Source: JAYZDB01 sp036338025 (lineage in GTDB: Bacteria > Planctomycetota > UBA1135 > UBA2386). From it: a DNA stretch of 7,441 nucleotides. Location of the stretch: positions 1-7,441 of the forward strand of contig JAYZDB010000124.1 of NCBI GenBank assembly GCA_036338025.1. Reading direction: 5' to 3'. Position 1 is the stretch's first letter, and every line of letters begins with the position of its first letter. A model generated the notes under the pieces. It was not told the origin of the DNA and ran no database searches. It saw only the letters and a list, made by a program, of their open reading frames with translations. The translations under genes were made by a program, and so were the position numbers. This document shows positions 6,283 to 7,441 of the stretch, in pieces.

Positions 6283-7441
6283 GTTCCGTAGACCTCGACG
6301 CCAAGATCCCCAACAACGTCAATCTCAAGGATGACAAACGCCTCCAGCGCGCCCTGGAGAAGTGGTTGCCGCAGTATCGCGAGTGGTGGGATGATATGGG
6401 TCCCAGCGACTTCAACACCAAGGATGTCTACCTGCGAACTGCCATCGGTGTCGGCAAAGGTGGCTGGGCTCACTTTGACTACGTGAGGATGCCCGAGTAT
6501 CGCTGGGGCATCTTTCTCGCGGAGCCCAGCGGGCAGCAGAAGATTTCGTTCGGCGATAATCTCGGACAGGATCTTTGGAGTGATGTCCCTGGCGAGTTGC
6601 GCGGACGCCTACGTCGCTTGATCGTCACCCAGGCAGACACCGAACCAGCGTCGGTCGAACAACAACGAATGTTGGGACACTCCGCACCGTCGTTGTATGA
6701 CATGCGTTCGCTATTCCAGGTCAACTGCGAAGAAGGCCGCCACTTGTGGGCCATGGTCTACCTCCTGCACCGACACTTCGGATCGGACGGACGAGAAGAA
6801 GCCGAAGCACTACTGGAACGCCGCAGCGGAGACCCTGACAGCCCCCGCATCCTGGAGGCCTTCAACAACCCGATCGACAACTGGTTGGATTTCTTTTGCT
6901 TCACGGCATTCACTGATCGGGACGGCAAGTACCAACTGTCAGCTTTAGCCGAGAGTGGCTTCGATCCGCTGGCGCGCACCACCCAGTTCATGCTCACGGA
7001 AGAGGCCTATCATCTTCAAACCGGCGAGAACGGTGTTGGCCGCACAATCCACCGGACCGCCACTCTGATGAAGGAGGGCAAGGACGTCAAAGCTGAGGGC
7101 GCGATCCCGCTCGATACGATCCAGAGGTACATCAACTTCTGGGCTTCCTCGAGCTATGACCTGTTTGGCGGCGAAAACAGCTCCAACGCAGCTGAGGCGT
7201 TTGCGACCGGCCTGAAGGGACGCTACCGCGAAGGCGACGGTATCTACAAAGACCCCCAAGCCCTCGACCAACACTACAACCTGCCAATACCCGAAGACGG
7301 GAAGCTCACCGACACTGAGGTCCCGCTTCGCCGAGCCATGAATGCACTCCTCCTCGACGCCTACGTCGCCGATTGCAAACGCATCGTCGGCCGTTGGCAG
7401 CGTGACCTCGACAAATTGGACATGGGCCTCAAGATCACTCT
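6279..7441 (+). CDS. boxB: Benzoyl-CoA 2,3-epoxidase subunit B, 3'-truncated by window edge
   Basis: Oxygenase component of benzoyl-CoA 2,3-epoxidase; with the reductase BoxA (not in this window) it uses O2 and NADPH to make 2,3-epoxybenzoyl-CoA, the BoxC substrate. The frame stays open from the ATG at 6279 to the right edge: 387 complete codons of a protein usually about 470-480 long, so about 85-90 C-terminal residues are missing. It is a class I-like diiron protein with two ExxH motifs, EEGRH (151-155) and EEAYH (241-245). By these, the likely iron ligands are E122, E152, H155, D213, E242 and H245, the same pattern as I recall for Azoarcus evansii BoxB shifted by two. Other family-like stretches are YLRTAIGVGKGGWAHFDYV (51-69), FNNPIDNWLDFFCFTAFTDR (195-214) and YINFWASSSYDLFGGENSSN. 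The ATG overlaps the boxC stop (ATGA) and GGAG lies six bases upstream, so it is cotranscribed and probably coupled to boxC. Confidence 0.95.
   Translation, partial: MSSVDLDAKIPNNVNLKDDKRLQRALEKWLPQYREWWDDMGPSDFNTKDVYLRTAIGVGKGGWAHFDYVRMPEYRWGIFLAEPSGQQKISFGDNLGQDLWSDVPGELRGRLRRLIVTQADTEPASVEQQRMLGHSAPSLYDMRSLFQVNCEEGRHLWAMVYLLHRHFGSDGREEAEALLERRSGDPDSPRILEAFNNPIDNWLDFFCFTAFTDRDGKYQLSALAESGFDPLARTTQFMLTEEAYHLQTGENGVGRTIHRTATLMKEGKDVKAEGAIPLDTIQRYINFWASSSYDLFGGENSSNAAEAFATGLKGRYREGDGIYKDPQALDQHYNLPIPEDGKLTDTEVPLRRAMNALLLDAYVADCKRIVGRWQRDLDKLDMGLKIT

Overview
The window is about 60% G+C by eye. It comes from a Gram-negative-type bacterium with box-type (aerobic, CoA-dependent) benzoate degradation. 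No single gene fixes the lineage. The box genes and their regulator are best known from Betaproteobacteria. The long secreted or anchored protein built of repeated beta-sandwich domains, and first genes lacking a Shine-Dalgarno sequence, would fit Planctomycetota, Myxococcota or similar uncultured groups. That lineage suggestion is inference only.

Layout. Bases 1-994 (+) carry the C-terminal three quarters of an L-2-hydroxyglutarate oxidase (lhgO), cut by the window edge. After 86 bases, 1081-3720 (+) encodes an 879-residue protein with an N-terminal membrane anchor or lipoprotein signal and several carboxypeptidase-regulatory-like domains; its function is unknown. It converges, with a 40-base gap, on 3761-4528 (-), a BoxR/BzdR-type regulator (Xre helix-turn-helix fused to a shikimate-kinase-like domain). 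Divergent from the regulator are boxC (4654-6282, +) and boxB (6279 to beyond the window end, +), joined by a 4-base ATGA overlap. boxB runs off the right edge and has no stop codon in the window.

How it works together. The right half is one functional unit. BoxB, with the reductase BoxA (not in the window), epoxidises benzoyl-CoA. BoxC hydrolytically opens the ring of 2,3-epoxybenzoyl-CoA to a semialdehyde plus formate. The divergent regulator probably represses the genes until benzoyl-CoA accumulates. The A+T-rich 125-base divergent region holds a TGCA-N6-TGCC site over the regulator's predicted -10 box and a weaker copy 32 bases away on the boxC side. These match, from memory, the TGCA-N6-TGCA operator type of BzdR. 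The regulator is probably translated from a leaderless or nearly leaderless transcript.

No RNA genes, mobile elements, CRISPR arrays or convincing intrinsic terminators were seen. I found no clearly undescribed system. The most check-worthy items are the divergent control region, the regulator's intact-looking kinase pocket, and the unknown multi-domain surface protein.
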